From: Bacteroidales bacterium UBA1192
Lineage (GTDB): Bacteria > Bacteroidota > Bacteroidia > Bacteroidales > Bacteroidaceae
Direction of reading: 5' to 3'
DNA: 58,874 nucleotides
NCBI GenBank assembly: GCA_002310175.1
Contig: DBYG01000011.1
Coordinates: forward strand, 1-58,874
The position numbers and the translations under genes are program-made. Below the pieces are notes generated by a model. The model worked only from the letters and a program-made list of their open reading frames with translations, was not told the origin of the DNA and did no database searches. Shown here piece after piece: positions 25,561-34,150 of this stretch. Positions within the stretch are counted from its first letter, which is position 1. Each line of letters starts with the position of its first letter.

Positions 25561-28167
25561 TCAGTAGTCCACATCCAGCACGTAAGGCGTGCCGCTGGCG
25601 GTTATGCCTGCTCCGCTGATGCTGAAACGGCGGCTGTATGAGTTGTTGTAGAACTCCACGCGGGCATTGCCATCCTTATCCGTTATCACGTTGGGGTTCC
25701 AGTATAGCGTGCGGCGGTAGTCCACATCGCCTGTGACAGGTCCTGTGGGATATGCGGGACCGTAGAACTCCACCGGTTCGGAGAATCCCTGTATCATTGT
25801 GGTCCTGTCACTCAGATTGCGGATATCCTTCTTGGTGGGAAGTTCATGCTCCTCTTTCAGTTGTATATCAATAAGATAGTATTTATTAATCCGTCCACGT
25901 GCAGCACCATCTACATTGGCATCCATCATATCCAGAAAATAAGCAGTGTCCAGCTGCTGCCTTTTCTTTTCATTAAGCAAAGGAACAAGAGGATAGATAT
26001 GAGGCTTAGTCATGGGATCATCATAGACCAGTACACTACGGATGGACATCATGTCCAGAGATAAGGGGTCCTCAATAATAGCATCGTTCGGAACTTTGTC
26101 CTTGTAATGTGTATAGAAGAACAGCGGATAATCAAAATGATATCCAAGTTCGTTCAGATATCCGAACAAATCAGTAGTATATTCACCCTTGTCAAGTTGT
26201 TTGTACGCTTCCTTTTCCACATTCCATGCCTTGAATGTGTCATAGTCTATGAACTGACGCTTGGCTATTATGTCCACCTCGTCAAGCAGGATGCCCTCGT
26301 CCACATCAATCACAGTGGCCAGAGTGTCTTCGGGTGTATTGGCGGTTGACAAATCAGTTTTCGTAGATTTTCTGGGCTTAATCTCCTGAAATTTCTCCAG
26401 TTCGCTAATGGCTCTCGGCTCAGGAGCACCTGTGTAGTCCAGTTTTATCCTGGTGCTTGTCTCGTACTTCACCTTGCCGTTACGCTTGTGTGAGGTCAGC
26501 TTTATGGACATGCGGGCCCAGTTGTAGAAATCACTCAGGTCAAACCCGAAATATCCTGTGGAATCCGTGGTGTACTGGAATGACTCGAACGCCGTCTTGT
26601 CATCATACGGGGTGACGGTGGCCAGGACGTTTATGTCGGATACAGGCTTGTGCCTTGAGTATGACAGTACCTGTCCGTTCACGTTGAGGCTGTCCTCAAC
26701 CCTGTAGCGTTCACGGAAACCGGTCTGTCCTGTCATCACCTTCCACTCGTAACGCTCCCATCCCTGCACCAGGGTCAGCAGGTCCAGCGCCGCACGGTGG
26801 ATGCTGTCACCGCTCTCCATGTAGTAGTCAGGGTTGTGTATATATCCTCTCAGGTCCGACGAGAGTAGGAGGTTTGACATGAGGTTGTCCACGCTGCCCG
26901 TTCCGTAGTCCGCCGCATCCCTCACTGATAGGCAAAAACGGTCCCTGAGCGGTGTGCCGTCCTGACCGGTGAGCCTCATGCGGAGCACCTCACGCGAGAA
27001 GGGGCTGCGGCTCAGGCTGTCGGTAATGACCTGTATGGATGGAGGCGTGAACGCCGTGTTGTTATGGAAGAAACTGCGTGAGGAGAGTATCTCTCCCTTC
27101 TTGCTGTACAGTGTTATGCGGCACACGCCAATAGGCCAGTCGGAGGCATCCATGTCCGTGCTGACGCTGCCCTGGCCCTTAACCTTCTCAAAATGTATCA
27201 GCTCCCCGCGGCATGTCACGGATATTCCAAGCTCGTCTTCGTTACGGTCCTGGGTGCGGTGTATGTCAGCCCGGATGCTGGTGTCATCCACTATGTTGAG
27301 CAGCATGGAATATCCGCTCCTGAGTGCCGACGGCAGGCGTACCCTGCGGCTCTTCCCGGACTCGTCGGTGAACTGTACCGTCCCGGCAATCGCGCCTGAT
27401 GGTGTGGTCAGGAACGAGCCCATACCTTCATGAACCGTCACGGTCTGGCCGGCTCCATCGGGCAGTGTTAGCGTTCCGGACAGGGGAAGCCCTGAGGCAT
27501 CGGTAGCCTTGAAGGCCACATTGCCCGGAAGTCCGCGCACCAGACTGCCACCCTCAGGGTAGAACTCCACATTTATGTTGCGGCTCCCGTTTTCGTCCTC
27601 CCCGCGTATTGATTCCAGTTCAAGAGACCCTTTCTTGGGTTTGACTATTGTACCTGAACCAAAATCTCCGTCTTTTCTGGGCTTGGACAGGACTGGCAGA
27701 ACCCTGGAAAAGAAATAATCCGTATTGAAGTCAAACATATTCTGGGTATAAGCCCTTACCTCATAGAACCCGCTCGGGTAATCAGTCATTCCACGAAGAG
27801 CACGGGACTGAGACGTAGATTCGTCAACGAGGGGAAATGCTCCGTCACACTGTCCTGCCACAATCTTAAGCTTATGCTGTTCCAGCACCACGCCGTTAGG
27901 TGAGAGCAGCTCCACATACAGCACCTTGCTCGGGGCGCGCTTAAGGGTGGTGGCGTGTGTGACGAAAGCCTTGAACCAGATCACCTCACCCTGGAAATAG
28001 GCCGTGTTGTCAAACTGCAGATAGACCTTTTCCTGAGGGAACTCGCTGTTGAACTGGTGGATGTTGCCAGCAAGATGCATGAGCGTGTCTTCGGCCGCAC
28101 TGACAGCAGGAACCGTCCCCGCCGCCGGCAACATGGCCATTGCCATTATTATGATACGTCTGAGCAT
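25561..28167 (-). CDS. Exported MG2-domain protein with plug-like C-terminal segment
   Basis: 868 residues from MLRRIIIMAMAML, a signal peptide ending near VSAAE. The promoter at 28209-28216 excludes the upstream 77 codons. The N-terminal part (FPQEKVYLQFDNTAYFQGE, then WFKAFVT) is a macroglobulin MG2-like domain. A middle segment with VNGQVLSYSRHKPVSDINVLATV looks like a carboxypeptidase-regulatory fold. Around residue 627, LLDEVDIIAKRQ resembles the entry to a TonB-receptor plug, followed by VPNDAIIEDPLSLDMMSIRSVLVYDDP. The C-terminus is beta-rich (DGNARVEFYNNSYSRRFSI). Bacteroidetes have many such MG2/plug-like secreted proteins of unknown role. The plug-like stretch (about 25840-26400) is much more A/T-rich than the rest. 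Confidence 0.7.
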   Translation of the reverse strand: MLRRIIIMAMAMLPAAGTVPAVSAAEDTLMHLAGNIHQFNSEFPQEKVYLQFDNTAYFQGEVIWFKAFVTHATTLKRAPSKVLYVELLSPNGVVLEQHKLKIVAGQCDGAFPLVDESTSQSRALRGMTDYPSGFYEVRAYTQNMFDFNTDYFFSRVLPVLSKPRKDGDFGSGTIVKPKKGSLELESIRGEDENGSRNINVEFYPEGGSLVRGLPGNVAFKATDASGLPLSGTLTLPDGAGQTVTVHEGMGSFLTTPSGAIAGTVQFTDESGKSRRVRLPSALRSGYSMLLNIVDDTSIRADIHRTQDRNEDELGISVTCRGELIHFEKVKGQGSVSTDMDASDWPIGVCRITLYSKKGEILSSRSFFHNNTAFTPPSIQVITDSLSRSPFSREVLRMRLTGQDGTPLRDRFCLSVRDAADYGTGSVDNLMSNLLLSSDLRGYIHNPDYYMESGDSIHRAALDLLTLVQGWERYEWKVMTGQTGFRERYRVEDSLNVNGQVLSYSRHKPVSDINVLATVTPYDDKTAFESFQYTTDSTGYFGFDLSDFYNWARMSIKLTSHKRNGKVKYETSTRIKLDYTGAPEPRAISELEKFQEIKPRKSTKTDLSTANTPEDTLATVIDVDEGILLDEVDIIAKRQFIDYDTFKAWNVEKEAYKQLDKGEYTTDLFGYLNELGYHFDYPLFFYTHYKDKVPNDAIIEDPLSLDMMSIRSVLVYDDPMTKPHIYPLVPLLNEKKRQQLDTAYFLDMMDANVDGAARGRINKYYLIDIQLKEEHELPTKKDIRNLSDRTTMIQGFSEPVEFYGPAYPTGPVTGDVDYRRTLYWNPNVITDKDGNARVEFYNNSYSRRFSISGAGITASGTPYVLDVDY

Positions 28168-28208
28168 ACTGCAGTGTGCACGTTTAAATGATTGACTGAA
28201 AACAGGTT

Positions 28209-28216
28209 CAAATATA
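28209..28216 (-). promoter_or_regulatory. -7 element of the MG2-domain gene
   Basis: TATATTTG on the minus strand, an exact TAnnTTTG match, giving a leader of about 35 nt to the ATG at 28167. The nearest upstream TTTG is 26 bp away, longer than optimal. Confidence 0.5.
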
Positions 28217-28318
28217 TACAAAAAACACATTCCTTTAGCCATCAAAACATTCTGATTTATGGCACTGAGAGTAAAAGCAGGAGAGACTTTGAAAAAGGAC
28301 AGACACCTTCCTGCATTT

Positions 28319-29215
28319 CTATGCCGGGATGATGAAACTGATGGCCTGAGGTATAATCTCAATACGGAAATCCTTGCCCGGCAACATCTCTCCGTCAAGG
28401 CACAATTCTATTGTATCATCACTGTGTACCTTCACCACCCTGGATTGCCGGTATATGAATTTCCTGCTTGCCTTAGGGTCATCCAGATGTGATCCGGTGG
28501 TGTATTTTTTCAGCAGGCATAGGAATCCTATGAGTGATGTGGTTTTGCAGTATCCCACTTCAATCAGTCCGTCATCGTTCCTGGCGCGGGGGGAGCAGAA
28601 GAATTCCCCGCCTATGTGGTCGTTGTTGCCGAGTGTGCACAGGAGCATCCGTCTGTCGGGATTCAGTTCCTCTCCGTCAGCCCAGACTCTTATGCGGTTG
28701 AACCTTCCGCAGAAAATGGCTTTGACGATACCCCAACGGTAAGGGTTGCTCCAGCCTTTGCGGCTCAGGCGGTTGGCTGTCGATGCCACCACGGAGTCAA
28801 ATCCGAAATTGCATACGTTTATGGAGTATCGGTCATTGTTCACCTTCATGATGTCAATCATGTGGGGAGTACCGTTCACCATATCTTTTACGCTCAGGAA
28901 ATCCTTGCCATGGTAATACTTTATGAAATCGTTGCCGCTTCCGTATGCCAGTACTGCGAGATGCTTGTTTGAGGCTCCGGCCATTCCTGTTGCCACTTCG
29001 TTTATGGTTCCGTCACCTCCGCAAGCTACGAAGCAGGTCTCCATTTCCGGATGTGCGGCACAATACTCCTTTACGAATAGCGTCGCGGTTTTCTCAGCGG
29101 TTGTACGGTAAATCTCATAATCTATCGTAATATCAAGATTGTCTATGTCAGCCTGTATCTTGCCGGAATTGCCTGTTTTGCTTGGCTCTGAATTGATTAT
29201 GAAACAGTAGTGCAT
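28319..29215 (-). CDS. YegS/DagK-type lipid kinase
   Basis: 298 residues from MHYCFIINSEPSKTGNSGK, the usual start of the family; the longer frame adds 68 residues that cross the promoter region. The nucleotide-binding signature is CGGDGTINEVATG (with GGDGT), followed by YGSGNDFIKYYH, and a C-terminal beta-sandwich ending LDGEMLPGKDFRIEIIP. These enzymes phosphorylate diacylglycerol or related lipids with ATP in the cytoplasm. Lipid specificity cannot be told. It may be monocistronic: the next minus gene starts 151 nt beyond its stop with its own promoter element. Confidence 0.88.
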   Translation of the reverse strand: MHYCFIINSEPSKTGNSGKIQADIDNLDITIDYEIYRTTAEKTATLFVKEYCAAHPEMETCFVACGGDGTINEVATGMAGASNKHLAVLAYGSGNDFIKYYHGKDFLSVKDMVNGTPHMIDIMKVNNDRYSINVCNFGFDSVVASTANRLSRKGWSNPYRWGIVKAIFCGRFNRIRVWADGEELNPDRRMLLCTLGNNDHIGGEFFCSPRARNDDGLIEVGYCKTTSLIGFLCLLKKYTTGSHLDDPKASRKFIYRQSRVVKVHSDDTIELCLDGEMLPGKDFRIEIIPQAISFIIPA

Positions 29216-29240
29216 TTGTAATGCTCGGATATGAATGTTG

Positions 29241-29248
29241 CAAAAGTA
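29241..29248 (-). promoter_or_regulatory. -7 element of the lipid kinase gene
   Basis: TACTTTTG on the minus strand, an exact TAnnTTTG match, about 26 nt before the ATG at 29215. No good TTTG is seen at 19-21 bp. A weaker AAAATTTG on the plus strand at about 29255-29262 may serve the divergent gene at 29310. Confidence 0.45.
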
Positions 29249-29309
29249 ATTAAAATTTGTGGAAACGGACTCTATGAAGTATTTTAGCGGTGTCAAAAAC
29301 AGGTGTGCT

Positions 29310-30002
29310 ATGAAAAGATTGATAATAACGGGAATGTTCATACTGTGTGCGGCATTTGCTGCGAGGGCCGTCAAGCCTGTCGTGACCGAAGGGTATGACA
29401 AGTTCGGGAACAGTTTCAAACTGGATATTGTCTCATTGGCGTACGTAGCTCCGCAGATAATGTGGGAGCACTATACCGACACCCGTTTTTCTTACGGATT
29501 ATATGCGCAGGCTCATTTCCTGAACCGGAGCACGTTCAGGGATATGGAGAAGAGTCCGGGAAAGACGACTTTTGAGAATGGTGAGAAATATGATACCAAA
29601 TGGGATCGCCGTTATGCAGGTGTCATGGTGTGTCCGGAGGGACGATATTACGTGGGAAGAAAACCTTCCAGAGGATTCTATCTTGCCGCAAGGGCGGACG
29701 TGGGTATCTTCAGGGAGTCATTCGATGTAAAGAGGCGTCACGTTGTTGAAGGAGTGGAATATACTGAGGATGATTTCATTTTTCTGTATAACGAAAAGGG
29801 GGAGCTGGACTTCGGACTGGGATGCGGTTTCGGAATAGGGGGCCAGTGGTATTTCGGCCAGAACTCCCATTGGGGCATGGATGTGAACGGTTTCCTTAAA
29901 TCGGACTGGAAACTGGGCGATGATGATGAGAATGTCTGGGAATGGTTCTGGGGGCCGGGGCTGTTTGCCGATCTCAATATTTCAATTTTATACAGGTTCT
30001 GA
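29310..30002 (+). CDS. Small outer-membrane beta-barrel protein
   Basis: 230 residues from MKRLIITGMFILCAAFAARA, a signal peptide; the frame opens 17 codons upstream. The mature part alternates hydrophobic and polar residues in about eight strands (for example FSYGLYAQAHFL, GFYLAARADVGIF, GLGCGFGIGGQWYFG, GLFADLNISILYRF) and ends in a terminal Phe, the hallmark of barrel insertion signals. It resembles DUF3575-like Bacteroidales outer-membrane proteins. Ligand or role unknown. PFP follows 99 nt later with its own promoter. Confidence 0.75.
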   Translation: MKRLIITGMFILCAAFAARAVKPVVTEGYDKFGNSFKLDIVSLAYVAPQIMWEHYTDTRFSYGLYAQAHFLNRSTFRDMEKSPGKTTFENGEKYDTKWDRRYAGVMVCPEGRYYVGRKPSRGFYLAARADVGIFRESFDVKRRHVVEGVEYTEDDFIFLYNEKGELDFGLGCGFGIGGQWYFGQNSHWGMDVNGFLKSDWKLGDDDENVWEWFWGPGLFADLNISILYRF

Positions 30003-30021
30003 TAAAGATAAAGCTGTTCTG

Positions 30022-30053
30022 TTTGTAAGGTTGCGCATTTTTGACGAAATTTG
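30022..30053 (+). promoter_or_regulatory. Promoter of the PPi-phosphofructokinase gene
   Basis: TTTG at 30022-30025, 20-bp spacer, GAAATTTG at 30046-30053 (one mismatch to TAnnTTTG). Predicted start near 30060, about 42 nt before the ATG. Confidence 0.55.
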
Positions 30054-30101
30054 CGTGACCTTTCCGGTTAGAGATGGTTTTTACAAATACATACATTCAA
30101 A

Positions 30102-31748
30102 ATGAGTACAAAAAGCGCATTACAGATTGCACGTGCCGCTTATCAGCCTAAACTTCCCAAGGCTCTTCGCGGTGCATTGAAGGCTGTCGAGGGTGAGCCC
30201 ACACAGTCAGTAGCTGATCAGGAGGAGGTTAAGAAACTCTTCCCCAATACATACGGCATGCCGTACCTTAAGTTCGAGCCGACAGAAGGGTGTGTCGCCC
30301 GTAAGACACTGAACGCAGGTGTCATCCTGTCAGGTGGTCAGGCTCCCGGCGGTCACAATGTGATAGCAGGTCTGTTTGACGGCCTCAAGAAACTGGATCC
30401 AGCCAACAAGCTGTATGGTTTCATACTGGGTCCCGGTGGTCTGGTTGATCACAACTACATGGAACTTACTGCCGATATCATTGATGAGTACCGTAACACC
30501 GGCGGTTTTGACATAATCGGCTCAGGCCGCACCAAGCTGGAGAAAAAGGACCAGTTTGACAAGGGCTTGGAGATTTTGAAAGCTCTTGATATAAAGGCTC
30601 TTGTCATAATAGGTGGTGATGACTCCAACACCAATGCATGCGTTCTGGCCGAGTATTACAAGGCAATAGGTGCAGGAGTACAGGTTATAGGCTGCCCCAA
30701 GACCATTGACGGTGACCTCAAGAACTCTGAGATTGAGACCTCTTTCGGTTTTGATACCGCCACCAAAGTTTATTCGGAGATTATAGGTAATATTGAGCGT
30801 GACTGCAACTCTGCCCGCAAGTATTGGCACTTCATCAAGCTGATGGGTCGTTCAGCCAGCCACGTTACTCTGGAGTGCGCCCTGCAGACACAGCCCAACA
30901 TCACCCTTGTCGGTGAGGAGGTTGAAGCAAAGAACCAGACTCTGGATGACATAGTTACCTATATTGCCAAGGTCGTTGCCGACCGTGCTTCACGCGGCAT
31001 GAATTTCGGTACCGTATTGGTTCCCGAGGGCCTTATTGAGTTTATTCCGGCCATCAAGAAACTCATTGCCGAGCTGAATGACGTTCTTGCCGCCAACCAG
31101 GCAGAGTTTGACACAGTTCAGGCCGACAAGAAAATTCAGTACATAGTAGGCAAGCTTTCCGCTGAGAATGCCGCCATTTTCAAGAGCCTGCCAGAGAGTG
31201 TAAGCCGTCAGCTGGCACTTGAGCGTGACCCACACGGAAATGTACAGGTGTCCCTTATTGAGACAGAACAGCTGCTGGCCGATATGGTAGGCGTGAAGCT
31301 GGCTGAATGGAAGAAGGAGGGCAAGTATGCGGGTAAGTATTCCACACAGCATCACTTCTGCGGATACGAAGGCCGTTGCGCCGCTCCGTCCAACTTTGAT
31401 GCCGACTATTGCTACAGCTTGGGTTACAATGCTTCCATGCTGATAGCTGCTGGCAAGACCGGTTACATGTCATCCATCAAGAATACCGTAGCTCCCGCAG
31501 ACCAGTGGGTAGCAGGTGGTATCCCTATCACCATGATGATGAACATGGAGAAGCGTAACGGTGAGATGAAACCGGTAATCCGCAAGGCTCTGGTAGAGCT
31601 TGACGGAGCTCCCTTCAAGGAGTTCGTCAGCCACCGCGACGAATGGGCCCGTGAGACCTGTTTCGTCTATCCCGGTCCTATCCAGTATTTCGGTCCTGCC
31701 GAAGTTTGTGACCAGCCCACCAAGACTCTCAAGTTGGAGCACAGATAA
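30102..31748 (+). CDS. pfp: Diphosphate--fructose-6-phosphate 1-phosphotransferase (PPi-PFK, long form)
   Basis: 548 residues, the length of the plant-beta/spirochaete-type PFP. It interconverts fructose-6-phosphate and fructose-1,6-bisphosphate with pyrophosphate. Key signatures: LSGGQAPGGHNVIAG for the phosphate loop, GGDDSN (the second Asp is typical of PPi-dependent enzymes and blocks ATP use), and PKTIDGDLKN with the catalytic TIDGD. The start MSTKSALQIAR fits homologues. PPi-PFKs are common in Bacteroidales. GH25 starts 12 nt downstream, so they may share a transcript. Confidence 0.95.
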   Translation: MSTKSALQIARAAYQPKLPKALRGALKAVEGEPTQSVADQEEVKKLFPNTYGMPYLKFEPTEGCVARKTLNAGVILSGGQAPGGHNVIAGLFDGLKKLDPANKLYGFILGPGGLVDHNYMELTADIIDEYRNTGGFDIIGSGRTKLEKKDQFDKGLEILKALDIKALVIIGGDDSNTNACVLAEYYKAIGAGVQVIGCPKTIDGDLKNSEIETSFGFDTATKVYSEIIGNIERDCNSARKYWHFIKLMGRSASHVTLECALQTQPNITLVGEEVEAKNQTLDDIVTYIAKVVADRASRGMNFGTVLVPEGLIEFIPAIKKLIAELNDVLAANQAEFDTVQADKKIQYIVGKLSAENAAIFKSLPESVSRQLALERDPHGNVQVSLIETEQLLADMVGVKLAEWKKEGKYAGKYSTQHHFCGYEGRCAAPSNFDADYCYSLGYNASMLIAAGKTGYMSSIKNTVAPADQWVAGGIPITMMMNMEKRNGEMKPVIRKALVELDGAPFKEFVSHRDEWARETCFVYPGPIQYFGPAEVCDQPTKTLKLEHR

Positions 31749-31760
31749 AAACAATTCCTG

Positions 31761-32648
31761 ATGTCGGCCCGCAAAGGCACCGCAGGTAAGGGCGGCACAT
31801 CCCGAAAGGGTGTAAAGGCCGCAGTGAAACGGAAAGGGGGGACTTCCCGGAAACGAAAGAAGGGAAGTTCCTCCGTTTCCGGTTATATGCCGGGGTGGAT
31901 TCACTGGTCAGGGACTGTAATCCTGCTTGCATTGGCTGCAGTTGGAGCCTTCTTCATACTTCTGAAACCATATTTCTATAGGTGGAAACCATGTTTCGGT
32001 GAGAAGGAGTACAGCGTATGTCTTCCTTCGGGATACCGCTACTATGGGATAGATGTCTCTCATCATCAGGGGCGTATTGACTGGCAGCGTGTGGCTGCAT
32101 CATCAGTGGGGAGTGAGTATCCGCTCAGGTTCGTTATCATGAAGGCCACAGAGGGGGGGACGTTCAAGGATCCTAATATGGATGATAACCTTGCAGCTGC
32201 CCGTGAGGCTGGTTTCGTTTGCGGTGTATATCATTTCTACAATCCAGCCACATCTCCATTAGCTCAGGCCGCTTTCTTCAGAGACAATGTACAGTTGACT
32301 GCGGGTGACCTTGTCCCGGTGGTGGATGTGGAGACCGATGTGAAGGACGTCAGGAAACTGCAAAAGGAACTGATGGAGTTCCTCGTGGCTGTGGAGTCAT
32401 CTTTTGGGGTAAAACCTATCATCTACACATCAGTCAAGTTCCGCCGGCGTTACCTGAATGTTCCCGCTTTCAGTCGCTACAGTTTCTGGGTAGCTCATTA
32501 TTATGTGGATGAGCCGGCCACTGACCTGGACTGGTCTTTCTGGCAGTTCTCGGATCGTGCCCGCATAGACGGTATTTACGGTCTTACTGACATAGATGCC
32601 TTTCGTGGAACAGAAGCTGGCTTCGATTCCCTCCGGCTTCAAAAATAA
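31761..32648 (+). CDS. Membrane-anchored GH25 lysozyme with basic cytoplasmic tail
   Basis: 295 residues. The first ~40 residues are strongly basic and repetitive (KGGTSRKG and KGGTSRKRKKG), followed by one membrane helix (about 51-69). The GH25 domain starts at YYGIDVSHHQGRIDW (D98) and has the catalytic DVE pair D189/E191 in VVDVETD, ending with WQFSDRARIDGI...DIDAF. GH25 enzymes cleave peptidoglycan between MurNAc and GlcNAc. The lysine-rich tail would face the cytoplasm and could bind nucleic acid or anionic lipid; that is inference. It follows pfp by 12 nt. Confidence 0.9.
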   Translation: MSARKGTAGKGGTSRKGVKAAVKRKGGTSRKRKKGSSSVSGYMPGWIHWSGTVILLALAAVGAFFILLKPYFYRWKPCFGEKEYSVCLPSGYRYYGIDVSHHQGRIDWQRVAASSVGSEYPLRFVIMKATEGGTFKDPNMDDNLAAAREAGFVCGVYHFYNPATSPLAQAAFFRDNVQLTAGDLVPVVDVETDVKDVRKLQKELMEFLVAVESSFGVKPIIYTSVKFRRRYLNVPAFSRYSFWVAHYYVDEPATDLDWSFWQFSDRARIDGIYGLTDIDAFRGTEAGFDSLRLQK

Positions 32649-32661
32649 ATCAGTTTTCAAA

Positions 32662-32705
32662 AATAAAAGAGGTGCAATCCAACGATTGCACCTCTTTTAT
32701 TTTTT
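32662..32705. terminator. Bidirectional terminator between GH25 and the Hc1-like gene
   Basis: A perfect 15-bp stem (32665-32679 with 32684-32698), CAAC loop, extended by A-T pairs, with T-runs on both strands. It ends GH25 (+) and the Hc1-like gene (-). Confidence 0.92.
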
Positions 32706-32713
32706 CAGATAAA

Positions 32714-32887
32714 TTACTTTGCAGCAGTGAGTGATGCCTTGCGGAAATCTTTCATGAGCTTCTCAAGTTCCAAAGAAGCCTTACGAGCGCGAGTGCCGGC
32801 AGCCTTGTTTCCTTTTTCAACCTGAGCAGCGGCATCCTTTGCGAACGCACAGTAAAGCTCAGCAGCTTTTTTCAAAATCTCTTCCAT
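32714..32887 (-). CDS. Hc1-like histone H1-type peptide
   Basis: 57 residues, short enough to be missed by length filters: starts MEEILKKAAELYCAFAKDAA, contains QVEKGNKAAGTRARKASLE, and ends FRKASLTAAK. The block NKAAGTRARKASLELEK is the conserved core of Bacteroidetes Hc1/histone H1-like proteins (I recall 57-60 residue members). Two helices rich in Lys, Arg and Ala suggest DNA binding and nucleoid shaping. It has a perfect promoter and a terminator, so it is a monocistronic, probably well-expressed gene. Confidence 0.88.
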   Translation of the reverse strand: MEEILKKAAELYCAFAKDAAAQVEKGNKAAGTRARKASLELEKLMKDFRKASLTAAK

Positions 32888-32932
32888 AGTTGTTTGTTAT
32901 TGAAATGATTGAATAATTGATACATGTTGACG

Positions 32933-32963
32933 CAAAAATAGCACTATTTCCTTATGTTGCAAA
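32933..32963 (-). promoter_or_regulatory. Consensus promoter of the Hc1-like gene
   Basis: Minus strand: TTTG (32960-32963), 19-bp spacer, TATTTTTG (32933-32940). Both elements match exactly. Predicted start near 32926, leader about 39 nt. Confidence 0.8.
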
Positions 32964-33087
32964 GTTGAATGCAATTTTTTTTAAGAAAAGTTGCAAATAT
33001 TGTTTAAAAATGCTCTGAGATAGATGCATATGGAAAAGATTGTTCAAAACTGATGTTTTCAAGTAGGAGATTGTCAATTGAAATGCT

Positions 33088-33095
33088 TATTTTTG
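33088..33095 (+). promoter_or_regulatory. -7 element of the DUF4468 gene
   Basis: TATTTTTG, an exact match, 24 nt before the ATG at 33120. Because it lies inside the longer open frame starting at 33078, it supports 33120 as the true start. No TTTG at proper distance is seen. Confidence 0.5.
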
Positions 33096-33119
33096 CTGTT
33101 GTATTTTTTATATATAAGT

Positions 33120-33707
33120 ATGAAAAGAATAATGGTTTCACTCCTCTGTTGCCTATTGGCAGCATGGGCATTTTCAAAGGATAATCTTTCCGGCACCCGG
33201 CAATACGGGCCGGGCGCAGTCCCTGTAGAAAACGGCAAGGTAACGTTCAGGACCAGCATCCCTTTACCTTCCGGTACTGACTTGGACAATTGTTATGAAA
33301 GAATGTTCAACTGGGCAAAAGGCCGTTTTGCATTGCCTTATGCGAGAAACGCATATATAGTTTCCGAGAATCCGGAAAATCACCGTTTTGTATTCAATGT
33401 GGAGCAGACCATCGTTTTTAAGAGTTCTGCATTTGAACGTGATGATGCCAGGATAATATACAATTTCGCTTTGAACATGAGTGACGGAAACTGTAATGTT
33501 ACGTTGACCGATATAAAGTATCGTTATGAGGAGGAACGTTACGGAGGTGGGATGTCATTCACGGCTGAGGACTGGATTACAGATGAAGAGTGCTACAACC
33601 GCAAGAGGACCAAGTTCCTCAAGAAAACCGGTAAGTTCCGTATCAAGACCATTGATATGAAGGACATCCTGTTCAAGAGGGTTGAGGAGGAATTGACCGG
33701 TAAATAA
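33120..33707 (+). CDS. Exported DUF4468-like protein
   Basis: 195 residues with a signal peptide (MKRIMVSLLCCLLAAWAFS). The N-terminal two-thirds of the mature protein, with ENGKVTFRTSIPLPSGTDLDNCYERMFNWAKGRF, then FVFNVEQTIVFKS and IIYNFALNMSDGNCNVTLTDIKYRYE, follows the DUF4468 (TBP-like fold) pattern common in Bacteroidales envelope proteins. Function unknown; likely periplasmic. It heads the cluster DUF4468, J-like, porin and oxidoreductase, with 35 nt to the next gene. Confidence 0.8.
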   Translation: MKRIMVSLLCCLLAAWAFSKDNLSGTRQYGPGAVPVENGKVTFRTSIPLPSGTDLDNCYERMFNWAKGRFALPYARNAYIVSENPENHRFVFNVEQTIVFKSSAFERDDARIIYNFALNMSDGNCNVTLTDIKYRYEEERYGGGMSFTAEDWITDEECYNRKRTKFLKKTGKFRIKTIDMKDILFKRVEEELTGK

Positions 33708-33742
33708 GGATAAAAACTGTAGAATTTATCATTATAATAGGT

Positions 33743-34150
33743 ATGGTTAAGGACGATAGACTTTACAGGATACTTGAGGTTGATGAAGGTGCTTCAGAGA
33801 GTGAGATAACCGCTTCATTCGAGCGGCTGTGTACACTATATCCTGAAACAGATCCTCATCGTGCCCGGATTGACTATGCCTATTCTGTGCTGTCCGACAT
33901 TTCAAAAAGGGCGGAGTATGACATAACAGGAAAGACCGGTAAAAAGAACAGGCGTTCCAGAACCGGATCTGACAGTAGTCTTGACAAAGCCCGTGGCATA
34001 CTGAATACTGTCTTTCTTTTAGGGGCTGCCGTGACAGCGGTTTTGTTCCTGTTGCAATTCTCAGGTTACAGTACTACTCCTTTTTATTGGGCCTGCGGTA
34101 TTTCGCTTGTCATTAAATTAACCGAATATATTCTCAGGCTTATTCCATAG
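33743..34150 (+). CDS. J-domain-like membrane protein lacking the HPD motif
   Basis: 135 residues. The first 65 follow the J-domain helix plan (RLYRILEVDEGASESEITASF, then YAYSVLSDISKRAEYD), but the DnaK-stimulating HPD in the loop is replaced (TLYPETDP). A basic linker leads to two hydrophobic helices (about 89-110 and 113-133). Without HPD it is unlikely to activate DnaK; it may act as a J-like binding or tethering module in the inner membrane. Its stop codon abuts the start of the porin gene directly, so the two are translated together. Confidence 0.75.
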   Translation: MVKDDRLYRILEVDEGASESEITASFERLCTLYPETDPHRARIDYAYSVLSDISKRAEYDITGKTGKKNRRSRTGSDSSLDKARGILNTVFLLGAAVTAVLFLLQFSGYSTTPFYWACGISLVIKLTEYILRLIP

